Origin: Planctomycetota bacterium
GTDB lineage: Bacteria > Planctomycetota > Phycisphaerae > Phycisphaerales > Phycisphaeraceae
Assembly: GCA_016350165.1 (NCBI GenBank)
Contig: CP066225.1
Location: 3,286,001 to 3,350,000, forward strand
Direction of reading: 5' to 3'
Length of the DNA stretch: 64,000 bases
A model generated the notes under the pieces. It worked only from the letters and a program-made list of their open reading frames with translations, searched no databases and was not told the DNA's origin. Positions within the stretch are counted from its first letter, which is position 1; every line of letters begins with the position of its first letter. Below, in pieces: positions 18,326-27,198 of this stretch. Both the position numbers and the translations under genes were made by a program.

Positions 18326-20119
18326 ATGCCCACCAAAGAAACCAATCAAAAAACGCAAGAGTTGTTAACCAAGGCCGGCCATCAGACGCAGGACTCGGAG
18401 TTTTTCAATCCAATTCCTGAAGGCTACATTAAGGGCCGCCATAAGTATGTTGTCGTGCTCGGCACGGTGATCAGTGGTTTGGGTAAGGGGATTTTCAGCA
18501 GTTCACTTGCGAAGCTATTAAAAGATAAAGGTTTGAAGATTGCTCCCATTAAGATGGAGGGTTATCTCAATATCGACTCAGGGACTTTGAATCCGTATCG
18601 TCACGGCGAAGTGTTCGTTTTGGATGATGGTCTTGAAACAGACATGGACCTGGGTACATACGAACGTATTCTGAATCAGAATCTGACTCGCGATAACTAT
18701 ACGACTTCTGGACAGATTTATAGAACTGTTTTGGATCGTGAAAGAAGTGGCGGCTACTTAGGTCGTGACGTGCAGATGATTCCGCATGTGACGGGTGAAG
18801 TGAAGTATCGCTTGCGTGAGTTGGCACTGAAGCAGAATGCGGATGTTGTGTTTATTGAGGTGGGCGGCACGGTTGGTGACTACGAAAACAGTTTTTATAT
18901 TGAAGCGTTGCGTGAACTTGCTTTTGAAGAAGGCGAGAAGGCGGTTAGCTTTGTTGCGCTGACGTATGTGATTGAGCCACCGGCATTGGGTGAGCAGAAG
19001 TCGAAGGCGGCGCAGTTGGGTTTGAAGAAGCTGATGGAAGCTGGGATTCAACCTGACGTGATTGCGGTTCGTGCGCAGAAGCCTGTTGAAGCGAGTGCAT
19101 GTCAGAAGATTGCGATGTTCTCGAACGTGCCGATTAAGCGCGTGTTCTCGATGCATGATAGAGATTCGATTTATACGATTCCTGATGCGATGCGTGAAGG
19201 CGGATTGGATCGTGAAGTATTGAGTATGTTGAATCTTCATGATCGTGTTAATGTTGTGCATGAAGACGAAGCGCGTATTAGTTGGCGAAACTATGTGCGT
19301 AAGTTGTTGTCAGAGCGTCAGCACAAGGTGAAGATTGGTATTACTGGTAAGTATGCGTCGTTGCGTGATGCTTATGCTTCGATTGATAAAGCGATTGAGC
19401 ATTGTGCGACACACTTGGGGGCTGATGTTGAGTTGGATTGGTTGGATACGACACAGATTGCACCGGAAGATATTCCTGCGGCTTTGAAGGGTTATGATGG
19501 GATTGTTGTGCCGGGCGGATTCGGTCACCGTGGTACTGAGTCGAAGATTGCATGTGTGAAGTATTGTCGCGAGAACAACGTGCCTTACCTTGGGATTTGT
19601 TTAGGATTCCAGATGGCGGTTGTTGAGTTTGCGAGAAATGTTTGCGGGATGAAGGATGCGGCTTCGACGGAGTTTGATCAGAAGACGAAATCGCCTGTGA
19701 TTGACTTCCTGCCTGAGCAGAAGAAGATCGAAGGGTTGGGCGGTAACATGCGATTGGGTGGTAAGGATGTTTTGCTTAAGCCTGCAACGCTTGCTTCGAA
19801 GTTGTATGCGGATCACTATACGAAGAAGGAACACAAGGACGGATTTACGATTCGTGAGCGTTTCCGTCATCGTTATGAAGTTGATCCGAATTTCATTGAG
19901 AAGCTAGAAGCTAAGGGATTGGTTTTCTCGGGTCGTCATCCTGAGCAGCCGATCATGCAGATTTTGGAGTTGCCTAAGGACGTGCATCCTTACTTCATTG
20001 GTGCACAGTTCCATCCGGAGTTAACGAGTAGGCCACTAGATCCGCAGCCGATGTTTATGGGATTGGTTGATGCGGCGATTAAGCACGCGAATCCGGAAGA
20101 TGCTGCTGAGAGTAAGTAG
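18326..20119 (+). CDS. pyrG: CTP synthase (divergent type)
   Basis: 597 aa, against about 540 for the usual enzyme. It aminates UTP to CTP using glutamine and ATP. An N-terminal extension of about 40 residues precedes the synthetase domain, which has [14 protein letters not shown] (P-loop) and [18 protein letters not shown]. The segment [20 protein letters not shown] differs from the usual [31 protein letters not shown] is the usual GGTVGD region. The glutaminase half has [10 protein letters not shown], the nucleophile Cys in [10 protein letters not shown], and the catalytic HPE in [12 protein letters not shown]. The ATG is preceded by GGTAGGA at short spacing. It sits alone between a repeat-rich region and its own terminator. 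Confidence 0.92.
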   Translation: [597 protein letters not shown]

Positions 20120-20165
20120 TAACTGGGCGGATCGGGGGAGAACCATAATGTAAAAACGATGTAAG

Positions 20166-20197
20166 AAAAAAAGGCTGCTTTTTGCAGTCTTTTTTTG
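20166..20197 (+). terminator. terminator of pyrG
   Basis: AAGGCTGC, a TTTTT loop, GCAGTCTT and a run of T, 47 bases after the stop codon. Confidence 0.85.
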
Positions 20198-20300
20198 TGT
20201 CAGTCGGTACTAGTTATTTGCGTGTATGGTTGATCTAAACTATAAAAAAGGTCTTGAATCATAGATAAACATAGAGCGAGAACTTCCGCAGAGGTATGAG

Positions 20301-21353
20301 ATGAAAGTGTGTGTCACGAGAGTCTTGATAGCGTTGAGTGCTACGTTGAGTATTGGTGGTTTTGTTGTGGGTGAAGAAGTTGTACTAACCAACGGCGATA
20401 CTTTGAATGTTGTGGTGAAGGAGGTGACGGCGAAGGGTGTTGTCGCTGAGCACGCATTGCTGGGTGAGTTGGTTATTCCGCTTGAGAATATTGAAAGTCC
20501 CAAGTTCACGAGTGGTAGCATTATTGCTCAGGAGATGAGTAAGAAGCTGACGGAGACGAAAGAGAAGGATAGCGCAGAAGAAGTAGCGAAGAAGAAAAAG
20601 CTTGCTGAGGAAGCTGCGAAAGCTGATAAAGATGCGCTGTTGGATGAGTTGGGCGTGGGTGAAGTAGAAGAGAAGCAATGGTATGAGTATCTGCTTTTGC
20701 CGGGTTGGAAGAAGAGCGTACAGCTCGGTTTTTCAGGGAGTGAAGGTAACTCTGAAACGACGAATATCAATGGTGGTTTTAAAGCGAAGATCGATACCGA
20801 TACGTATATGTGGGATTTCGACAGCGCGTTCTTTTATGGGAAGACCGATGGGGAAGAGACGAAGAATCAGGCTTATGCGCAGTTGAAGCGTGATTTTAAG
20901 CTGGTTGATTCGAAGTGGTTCCTGTTTACGCAGGCACGATATGACTACGATACGTTCCAGGATTGGCGTCATCGTATTGCGCCGAATGCTGGTATCGGTT
21001 ATCAGATTTTTGATGAAGAGACTTTTAAGTTGAAGGCACAGGCGGGTCCTGGTTTTGCTTACAACTTTGGTGATGTTGAAGATAAGTTTGTGCCTGAACT
21101 GTCGTTTGGTTGGCAGGGCAGTTGGAATGTGAATGAAAGTAATACGATCACAGGCAGCACGCAGGTGTTTCCAAATTTAGATGAGTATGAAGAGTATCGT
21201 GCGACATCGAGTTTGGACTGGAAGATTACGATGGATCAGTTGACTGGTCTGAGTTTGAAGTTTGGTTTGCTGCATGAATACAACTCGATGGCTGAGGGTG
21301 ATACGAGTAAGAGTGATGTGAAGTATTACGGCTCACTGGTTTATGATTTTTAG
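20301..21353 (+). CDS. DUF481 (YdiY-like) outer-membrane protein
   Basis: 350 aa. Signal peptide at 1-24. Residues 25-75 form a small domain (LTNGDTLNVVVKEVTAKGVVAEHALLGELVIPLENI) like those often preceding DUF481. A charged helical stretch rich in K/E/A follows (about 80-125). The C-terminal two-thirds are DUF481-like: KSVQLGFSGSEGNSETTNINGGFKAKIDTD, alternating aromatic/polar strands, ending LVYDF, as in outer-membrane beta barrels. DUF481 proteins are salt- or stress-related outer-membrane proteins of unclear function. It has its own terminator and no co-directional partner nearby. Confidence 0.8.
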   Translation: MKVCVTRVLIALSATLSIGGFVVGEEVVLTNGDTLNVVVKEVTAKGVVAEHALLGELVIPLENIESPKFTSGSIIAQEMSKKLTETKEKDSAEEVAKKKKLAEEAAKADKDALLDELGVGEVEEKQWYEYLLLPGWKKSVQLGFSGSEGNSETTNINGGFKAKIDTDTYMWDFDSAFFYGKTDGEETKNQAYAQLKRDFKLVDSKWFLFTQARYDYDTFQDWRHRIAPNAGIGYQIFDEETFKLKAQAGPGFAYNFGDVEDKFVPELSFGWQGSWNVNESNTITGSTQVFPNLDEYEEYRATSSLDWKITMDQLTGLSLKFGLLHEYNSMAEGDTSKSDVKYYGSLVYDF

Positions 21354-21390
21354 TTTAGTGACAGGGAAGACGTAAGCTAGGCATAATGCG

Positions 21391-21406
21391 CCTAATTGAT
21401 GGTTAG
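21391..21406. repeat. CTAA-N-TTAG palindrome downstream of the DUF481 gene
   Basis: CCTAATTGATGGTTAG lies 38 bases after the stop codon and just before the terminator; imperfect member of the CTAATC/GATTAG group. Confidence 0.35.
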
Positions 21407-21423
21407 AATATTAAATAGAAATG

Positions 21424-21452
21424 AAACTGCAATCGTTTGGTTGCAGTTTTTT
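21424..21452 (+). terminator. terminator of the DUF481 gene
   Basis: Perfect stem AAACTGCAA / TTGCAGTTT with an 8-base loop and a T run. Confidence 0.85.
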
Positions 21453-21468
21453 AATGTTTAACGAGCGA

Positions 21469-22980
21469 TTAGAACTGTGTACGAAGGCGGAGGCCCCAGA
21501 GGAAAATGATGTCGTCTTCGGGGTTTTCTGCAGGGTTGAAAATGACCTGAAAATCAGGAGAAAACTGCATGTAGTTGGTGATTTGTACACGGTAGAAGGC
21601 CTCAAGGTTGGTTTCTTGGCGGAAGTCGTCATCGGAAGGGTCGGTCCATGCGGCAGCGACGCCTAGCATGTCACCGATGCGGTTGAATGGGGAGATGACG
21701 GTGATGCCGCCTGCGACTTGTTGGCGAGCGGGTGATACGGCTTGATCACCGAAGCCGTAACGGAAGAATGGGACGATGCCGTGCCCGATATGCTGTTCGA
21801 CGATGAAGGAGAAACCGACGCCTGATTGGTCATTGATTTTTGATTGCCAAATGATGCCATGCCATCTACCGCGACCGACTTTGGGGATTTTGGGTTTGAA
21901 GATGAGGTCGGCCATGAATCCATAATCGCCTTGGTCGAGTGATGTGATGTTGATGGTGTTTGCGTCACCGATGTTGTTGATCATGACGCCGTGGAAGGAG
22001 AACCAATCAGTGGGTAGGACTTGTACGGCGAGGCCAGAAGAGTATGTGCCGATGGAGGGGATGACTTGCCCGCCGTCGAAGGCGGCGTTGGTGAACTGGA
22101 GTGATTCGTCGTTTGCGACGGTGAGCAGGGCGATGTACTGATTGGGGTGGATGCGGCCTAGGGTGACGAGGACTTCGTCTTTGAAGAAGGATTGCGTGTA
22201 GGAAAGGATGTTGAGCGATGCGTTGGTGTCCTGGAAGAGTGAGTTGGGGTTTGAGATGGCGCCGGTGGCGGTGTTGAGGTTGAAGAAACGCGAGTTGTGG
22301 TCGATGTTGACGCCTGAACGGAAGAGGAATTCGACCCACCCATTGCCGATGAAGGGGTAGATTTCAGGTGAGTGTTGGAAGACTTCCCAGATGATGCCGA
22401 CGTCGAGGCGGTTGTATGTTTGGTTGTGTGGTCCGCCGCCGATGACGTTGGAGGCTTGCTGAAAGAAGATGGTGTCGAAGATGTTGGTACGAAGGCGAAT
22501 GTCTTCGAGTACTTTGAATTTGAATTCTTCCCAAGGATAGCGGATCTGTGGGAGAGGTGAGGGCATGATGAGTGGATCGAGGTTGATGGGATTCCACTTG
22601 CGTGAGACGGGCATGATGGCGGGGGCTGCTTCATGAGGGGGCGGTGGGGCTTCGGCGGCGTCGGCGGTTTTGGCTGCTTTTGATTCGCCTTTGCTGTCGT
22701 TTTTGTCAGAGTCGTTGGTTGAGGATTTATCGTCGGTGTCTTTGGGTGTGGCGGATTGTTTGGTGTCTGATTTTTCAGTGGGTTTTGCGTTTTTGTCGGT
22801 TGAAGCGGTGGGTTGTTTAGAGGTGTTGTTTTGTGAGGGGGTGGATTTTTTTGCTTCGGGTTTGTTGGGTTTGGAATCGGATTGAGCGAGCAGTGGAGTG
22901 GATATGAGGATCGCGCAGCTTAGTAGCATGCAGCAGAAGCAGCGGCCAAGCGGGCGTGAGGAGGTATGAAGCGAGGTCAT
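21469..22980 (-). CDS. OprB-type carbohydrate-selective porin
   Basis: About 503 aa. I chose ATG at 22980-22978; TTG at 22992 is an alternative. An N-terminal signal peptide ends at LLAQ. Residues about 35-120 are a low-complexity linker of Lys, Ser, Thr, Asp and Pro (PNKPEAKKSTPSQNN and similar), uncommon in porins and possibly a periplasmic spacer. The rest resembles OprB porins: RLDVGIIWEVFQHSP, SFFKDEVLVTLGRIHPNQYIA, AVQVLPTDWFSFHGVMINNIGD, PFFRYGFGDQAVSPARQQVAGGI, ending in an aromatic residue (LRLRTQF), as outer-membrane barrels do. It would admit sugars through the outer membrane. Confidence 0.82.
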   Translation of the reverse strand: MTSLHTSSRPLGRCFCCMLLSCAILISTPLLAQSDSKPNKPEAKKSTPSQNNTSKQPTASTDKNAKPTEKSDTKQSATPKDTDDKSSTNDSDKNDSKGESKAAKTADAAEAPPPPHEAAPAIMPVSRKWNPINLDPLIMPSPLPQIRYPWEEFKFKVLEDIRLRTNIFDTIFFQQASNVIGGGPHNQTYNRLDVGIIWEVFQHSPEIYPFIGNGWVEFLFRSGVNIDHNSRFFNLNTATGAISNPNSLFQDTNASLNILSYTQSFFKDEVLVTLGRIHPNQYIALLTVANDESLQFTNAAFDGGQVIPSIGTYSSGLAVQVLPTDWFSFHGVMINNIGDANTINITSLDQGDYGFMADLIFKPKIPKVGRGRWHGIIWQSKINDQSGVGFSFIVEQHIGHGIVPFFRYGFGDQAVSPARQQVAGGITVISPFNRIGDMLGVAAAWTDPSDDDFRQETNLEAFYRVQITNYMQFSPDFQVIFNPAENPEDDIIFLWGLRLRTQF

Positions 22981-23271
22981 GAAGTTGCTCAAGAAGTTGT
23001 CTCAGAAACGGACAGCTGGGGTTTGGTGGATATGAATCTGTTATTGGGACAACATCGACAAATTTTGAGGTTATGGGTCAATTTTGAAGGATAGGGTGGT
23101 CTTAAGTTGAATGAGGTTCTGGATAACTGAGGGGGAGTGCTGGTGCGGGTAAGGGGGAAGGGGTGAATGTCGCAAATGTGTGATGTAAGGTGTTGGTGAA
23201 GATGGGGTTGAGGTGGGTGAGATGAGGGGTGAGGGTGCGGTGAAAAGAGGCATGTTTGTGGGAGTTGCGAT

Positions 23272-24990
23272 ATGATATTGCACATGCATGAGGATCAAGT
23301 GAACAATGAATCGCAGGGGCGTTTGCCTGAAGTGAATCCGCTGACAGGTGAGGGGAATGAGGGGGTGTTGGCGTGGGCGAACTGGAAGAACACGCTGCTA
23401 CTAGTGGCGGGGTTGTTTGTGGTGCGATTTTTGTATTTGTATTTGCTTGGGCCTTATGAGTTGGCGGGGGATGAGGCGCAGTATTGGGATTGGTCGCGGC
23501 ATCCATCGTGGTCATACTTTACGAAGGGGCCGGGGGTAGCGTGGACGATCTGGCTGTCGACGAAAGTGTTTGGTGTGTCGGCATGGGCGGTGAGGTTGCC
23601 AGCGTTGGTGTCGTTTGTGGTGATCATGCTTGCGGTGGCGAAGTTGGCTACGTTGATTGCGAAGGGTGATGAGCGGGTTGGATTTTTTGGTGCATTGTTG
23701 GTTGCGTTATGTCCCCCGTTTTTTGCGGCAGGTCAGTTGATGACGATTGATGAGCCGTTCTTTGCGTGCTGGGCACTGAGCGCGTTGTTTGCATATAAAG
23801 CATTTGTGAATCAGAGAGTGGGAAAGTCGCCTGCAGGATGGCTGATGTTGTTGGCAGTCGTGCTTGGTGTTGGGTTCCTGTATAAGTATACGATTGCTTT
23901 GTTGATACCGGGGTTTGTGGTGTATGCGATTGTGAAGCGGAAAGAGTTGGGGACGTTTAAGGCGAAGAATTTGTTGCTTGTTTTGCCTGCGTTTTTGGTG
24001 TTTTTGGTTGTGATATCGCCGGTGTTTATTTGGAATGCGCAGAATGATTGGATCACGGTGAAGCACTTAGTGGGACATCTGGGGATTGAAGGTGGGGACC
24101 GTGTAATAACGGAAGCGAAACCTTGGTTTACGGTACAGAAGTTGGTATTGAACCCGTTGGAGATGGTGGGTACGCAGATTGGTTTTTATGGGATACCGTT
24201 GTTGATACTGACGATTGTGTCATGGCGATATTTGAAGAAGTGTAAAGATGCAATGCCTAACTTATGGTTAGATGTGTTGTTTTTGATTTATACAGCGGCG
24301 CCGGTGATTCTGTTTTACTTTTTGGTTTCGTTCATCAAGAAGGTTCAGCCGAATTGGCCTGTGGCGGGCTTTGTGACGTTGTTGCCTTTGGCGGCGTTGC
24401 CTGTGGTGGTGGAGATGGGGGCGTTTAAGCGTAAGCGTGGTGAATGGGAAGCTGGTGGCAAAGAAGGGAAGAAACCTAAGTTTGCGTGGCAGCAGAATTT
24501 TAGTGGGACGGTGATTTGGGGGACGGTTGCTGCGATGCTGATCATGTTCATACCGTATATGTCGCTTATTTATCCTGATTTTCCTGGGATGCGCAGAGTG
24601 ACGGGGTTTAGAGCGGATGCGGCGTTGGTGCAGAAACAGATTGAAGAAGTGGAGAAGGCGACGGGTGAGAAGCCGATTTTGATAACGGATAATTATCAGA
24701 AGACGGCGAAGTTTGCATTTTATTTGCCGGGGAATCCGACGGTGTTTTGTGCTCAGTATTATTATGGTGAGCGGCCGACGGACTATGACCGGTTTGCTGA
24801 TACGGATTTGAAGAATCCTAATTTGAAGGGACGTACGGCGATTTTGATCGGTCTTACACCTGAAAAATGGGAGAAGGAATTTAAGTTTGGATCGGTTGTT
24901 GATTCGGATATTAAGACGTCGTCGAGTACGTATCGGATGATGGTTGGGACGAATTATGAGGGCCCGAAGCATGAACCGGCGAAGCATTGA
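23272..24990 (+). CDS. ArnT/PMT-like (GT-C fold) membrane glycosyltransferase
   Basis: 572 aa with about ten hydrophobic segments. ATG at 23272 has GGGAG 7 bases upstream. After a 40-residue cytosolic tail comes a membrane helix and the first outer loop, ELAGDEAQYWDWSRH, carrying the acidic catalytic site typical of GT39/GT83 enzymes, followed by YFTKGPGVAWTIWLSTKVFG. A soluble C-terminal part (about 440-572) contains ITDNYQKTAKFAFYLPGNP. Family members transfer a sugar from a polyprenyl-phosphate donor to lipid A, a protein or a glycan on the outer face of the inner membrane. The acceptor cannot be told. The PAP2 phosphatase gene follows after 75 bases and may recycle the lipid carrier. Confidence 0.82.
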   Translation: MILHMHEDQVNNESQGRLPEVNPLTGEGNEGVLAWANWKNTLLLVAGLFVVRFLYLYLLGPYELAGDEAQYWDWSRHPSWSYFTKGPGVAWTIWLSTKVFGVSAWAVRLPALVSFVVIMLAVAKLATLIAKGDERVGFFGALLVALCPPFFAAGQLMTIDEPFFACWALSALFAYKAFVNQRVGKSPAGWLMLLAVVLGVGFLYKYTIALLIPGFVVYAIVKRKELGTFKAKNLLLVLPAFLVFLVVISPVFIWNAQNDWITVKHLVGHLGIEGGDRVITEAKPWFTVQKLVLNPLEMVGTQIGFYGIPLLILTIVSWRYLKKCKDAMPNLWLDVLFLIYTAAPVILFYFLVSFIKKVQPNWPVAGFVTLLPLAALPVVVEMGAFKRKRGEWEAGGKEGKKPKFAWQQNFSGTVIWGTVAAMLIMFIPYMSLIYPDFPGMRRVTGFRADAALVQKQIEEVEKATGEKPILITDNYQKTAKFAFYLPGNPTVFCAQYYYGERPTDYDRFADTDLKNPNLKGRTAILIGLTPEKWEKEFKFGSVVDSDIKTSSSTYRMMVGTNYEGPKHEPAKH

Positions 24991-25065
24991 TGTCTGGTGT
25001 GGATGATGTGGGAATGAGTAGAATTACTAGACCGTGAGTGGGAAGAGGGATACGCTAAGGGACAG

Positions 25066-25821
25066 ATGAAACAGATTGATCCGGACAAATTGTATTCGCC
25101 GCTGAGCTTGAAATTTCACCTTGTGAAGGTTGTTGGGTTTCTTGCGGTGTCATTGGCGTTGATGGCGGTGGCTGTTTATTTAGATTTTCCTGCGTGGGAT
25201 TTTTCTGTCAGACATAATGAAGGTTTACAGGAGTGGACTGAGTCTGATTCGTATCGGATGTTGCGTGTGATGGGTTACTTGCCGGTGTGGATTGTGATAA
25301 CGGTTGCTTTGATTTTGCATGACACGCGATACTTGCGGAAACTGGGGTTTGGGATTTGTGCAGGGCGTGGTTTGTTGTTGATTTTGACGACGGGGGCTGC
25401 GGGGATTTGTGCGGAGCTGGTGAAGTTTTTGGTGAAAAGGGAGAGGCCGCCGAAGACCTTGGAAGATTTAGGGCATCAGGCGTATCAGTCGTTTGATTTG
25501 TATACATTCAGGCCGTTTTGGGGGACAGAGACGCGGGCGTGGCATGAGACGGGTGGATTAGGATTTCCATCATCGCATGCGATTGTTGCGTTTGCGGCGG
25601 CGTTTATTTTGACGAAGCTGTTTCCCCGTGCGATTGGTTTGTGGGTATTGCTTGCGGTGGGTTGTGCGGCGACAAGAGTGTTGCGGTTTGGGCACTATGT
25701 TTCGGATGTTACTGCGTCAGCAATTTTTGCGTATGCGATTGCACAGTTTTTCTGGAATTGGCATTTGTATAATCAACGCGAGTTGATTCGTGAGAACGAT
25801 GGTAAGTTACCTATCGGTTGA
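25066..25821 (+). CDS. PAP2-family membrane phosphatase
   Basis: 251 aa with about five or six membrane helices. All three acid-phosphatase signatures are visible: KFLVKRERP (KX6RP), PSSH in FPSSHAIVAF (PSGH variant), and TRVLRFGHYVSDV (SRX5HX3D, with T for S). AAGGGA lies 5 bases before the ATG. Such enzymes dephosphorylate undecaprenyl diphosphate or lipid phosphates outside the inner membrane. Directly downstream of an ArnT-like glycosyltransferase, so carrier recycling or lipid A modification is plausible (inference). Confidence 0.85.
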   Translation: MKQIDPDKLYSPLSLKFHLVKVVGFLAVSLALMAVAVYLDFPAWDFSVRHNEGLQEWTESDSYRMLRVMGYLPVWIVITVALILHDTRYLRKLGFGICAGRGLLLILTTGAAGICAELVKFLVKRERPPKTLEDLGHQAYQSFDLYTFRPFWGTETRAWHETGGLGFPSSHAIVAFAAAFILTKLFPRAIGLWVLLAVGCAATRVLRFGHYVSDVTASAIFAYAIAQFFWNWHLYNQRELIRENDGKLPIG

Positions 25822-25852
25822 TTAGATGTGGATGGTTCTAAGTGAATTAATG

Positions 25853-25884
25853 AAAAAAGCGATCCAAGGTGGATCGCTTTTTTT
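25853..25884 (+). terminator. terminator of the glycosyltransferase-PAP2 unit
   Basis: AAAAAAGCGATCC and GGATCGCTTTTTTT form a strong stem with a 5-base loop; A and T tails could make it bidirectional. Confidence 0.9.
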
Positions 25885-25906
25885 GTTTTGAGGTAAGGGG
25901 CTTTGG

Positions 25907-25972
25907 GCCTTCCGTGGAGCGTGGCTCCGTGGCTAATGTTGAGTTGTTTCACTTGAGCGTATCGTTGATTGT
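25907..25972 (+). repeat. intergenic hairpin element, copy i (full length)
   Basis: GGAGC-GTG-GCTCC hairpin, then GTGGCTAATGTTGAGTTG, then TTTCACTTGAGCGTATCGTT. The middle segment is nearly identical to copy c (TGGCTATTGTTGAGTTG), again with different hairpin arms. Confidence 0.65.
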
Positions 25973-25989
25973 CATTACATCGTTCTTTT

Positions 25990-26023
25990 TAGTTTTTGCA
26001 CTCAAGCGTATCGTCGGTTGAGA
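25990..26023 (+). repeat. intergenic hairpin element, copy j (partial)
   Basis: Only a 3' block: GCACTCAAGCGTATCGTCGG. It lies 20 bases after copy i in the same direction and just downstream of the aldo/keto reductase stop codon. Confidence 0.4.
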
Positions 26024-26057
26024 GTAAGTAAGAGGGATGAGGGGGTGTAACGGATGG

Positions 26058-27050
26058 TTAGTAGCCGAGGATTTTGTCGATTTTTTTGAGAATATCCTCT
26101 TCGAGTGGTGGGGCGTCGAGGACTTTGACGTTTTCTTTGATTTGTTCGAGGCGGCTGGCGCCGATGAGGGCGCTGGTGACACGCTTGTCGCGGAGGGTCC
26201 AGCTTAGAGCGAGTTGTGCGAGGGATTGGTTTCGCTGGGCTGCGAGATCGTTGAGTTGTTTGAGTTTGCCAATGAGCTCTTCTGTGACGGCGGATTCCTG
26301 AAGGAAGCCATCGGGGTCGGCTGCACGTGATTTTTTCGGGATGCCGTTGAGGTACTTGTTGGTGAGGAGGCCTTGCGCGAGCGGGCAGAAGACGATGATG
26401 CCGAAGCCAAGTTCGTCGGCGGCGTCGAGGAGGCCGTCTTCGATCCAGCGGTCCATCATGTGGTAGAGGGGTTGATGAATGGTGAGAGGCACGCGGCCTT
26501 CACGGAGGCATTCAGAGGCGTGATGTGTTTGTGTGGCATCGTATGAACTAATGCCTGCATAGAGTGCTTTGCCTTGCTTGACGAGTTGCTCGAGTGCGCC
26601 CATTGTTTCGTCGAGTGGTGTATCGGGATCGGGACGGTGTGAGTAGAAGATATCAACGTAGTCGATACCCATGCGTTGGAGTGATTGTTCGCAGCTTGCG
26701 ATGAGATATTTTTTGCTGCCCCATTCACCGTATGGGCCGGGCCACATGTAGTAGCCTGCTTTTGAAGAGATGAGTAATTCATCACGGTGTTGGTTGAGAT
26801 CTTTTTTGAGCACCTTGCCGAGCATTTTCTCAGCGCGGCCGGCTGGAGGGCCGTAGTTGTTGGCCATGTCGATGTGGTTTATGCCGAGATCGAATGCACC
26901 GCAGACAAGTTCTTTGGTGGTGTCATATTCGGTAAAGTTGTGCCACCCACCGAAGGAGATTCGTGGGAGTTTGAGGCCGGAGCGTCCGCAGCGCGCGTAT
27001 TCCATACGCTCGTAGCGTGAGATGTTGATGTCTTTGTTTTTCTTGCTCAT
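26058..27050 (-). CDS. gpr: aldo/keto reductase, YghZ (L-glyceraldehyde 3-phosphate reductase) type
   Basis: 330 aa, NADPH-dependent (beta/alpha)8 enzyme. Identity with E. coli YghZ/Gpr is obvious in several blocks: YARCGRSGLKLPRISFGGWHNF, FDLGINHIDMANNYGPPAGRAE (catalytic Asp and Tyr), ISSKAGYYMWPGPYGEWGSKKYL (catalytic Lys), YVDIFYSHRPDPDTPLDETM (catalytic His) and GKALYAGISSYDA. The E. coli enzyme reduces L-glyceraldehyde 3-phosphate and methylglyoxal. The last strand-helix, SALIGASRLEQIKENV, binds the cofactor in the family. It starts 97 bases after the nadA terminator, so it is probably transcribed on its own. No hairpin terminator was seen after it, only repeat copies i and j. Confidence 0.9.
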   Translation of the reverse strand: MSKKNKDINISRYERMEYARCGRSGLKLPRISFGGWHNFTEYDTTKELVCGAFDLGINHIDMANNYGPPAGRAEKMLGKVLKKDLNQHRDELLISSKAGYYMWPGPYGEWGSKKYLIASCEQSLQRMGIDYVDIFYSHRPDPDTPLDETMGALEQLVKQGKALYAGISSYDATQTHHASECLREGRVPLTIHQPLYHMMDRWIEDGLLDAADELGFGIIVFCPLAQGLLTNKYLNGIPKKSRAADPDGFLQESAVTEELIGKLKQLNDLAAQRNQSLAQLALSWTLRDKRVTSALIGASRLEQIKENVKVLDAPPLEEDILKKIDKILGY

Positions 27051-27147
27051 AACACAGTCCTTAATGAATGATGTGTGTTTACTTCATATGTAATCTGTTG
27101 TTTGCTTTAACTATTTCAAATATTAGCTGTTGCGTTAGTTATATCCA

Positions 27148-27182
27148 TAAAAAAACCGTGACTTTGGGGTAAGCCACGGTTG
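27148..27182 (-). terminator. terminator of nadA
   Basis: Read on the minus strand: AACCGTGGCTT, loop ACCCCA, AAGTCACGGTT, then a T run. It lies 17 bases past the nadA stop codon. Confidence 0.88.
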
Positions 27183-27198
27183 GAGTTGTTTGTTTTGT

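Noticed and set aside
22007-22634. Long minus-strand frames inside the porin gene (22007, 22158)
   Set aside because: They lie in other frames of the porin gene and translate to His/Arg/Pro-rich or Ser/Thr-rich shadow sequence.
24268-24987. 239-aa minus frame antisense to the glycosyltransferase
   Set aside because: Arg/His/Ile-rich shadow of a G-rich gene with strong coding evidence on the plus strand.
25907-26023. Hairpins near 25.9 kb as a terminator of the aldo/keto reductase gene
   Set aside because: No T run on the minus strand side; the sequence belongs to repeat copies i and j instead.
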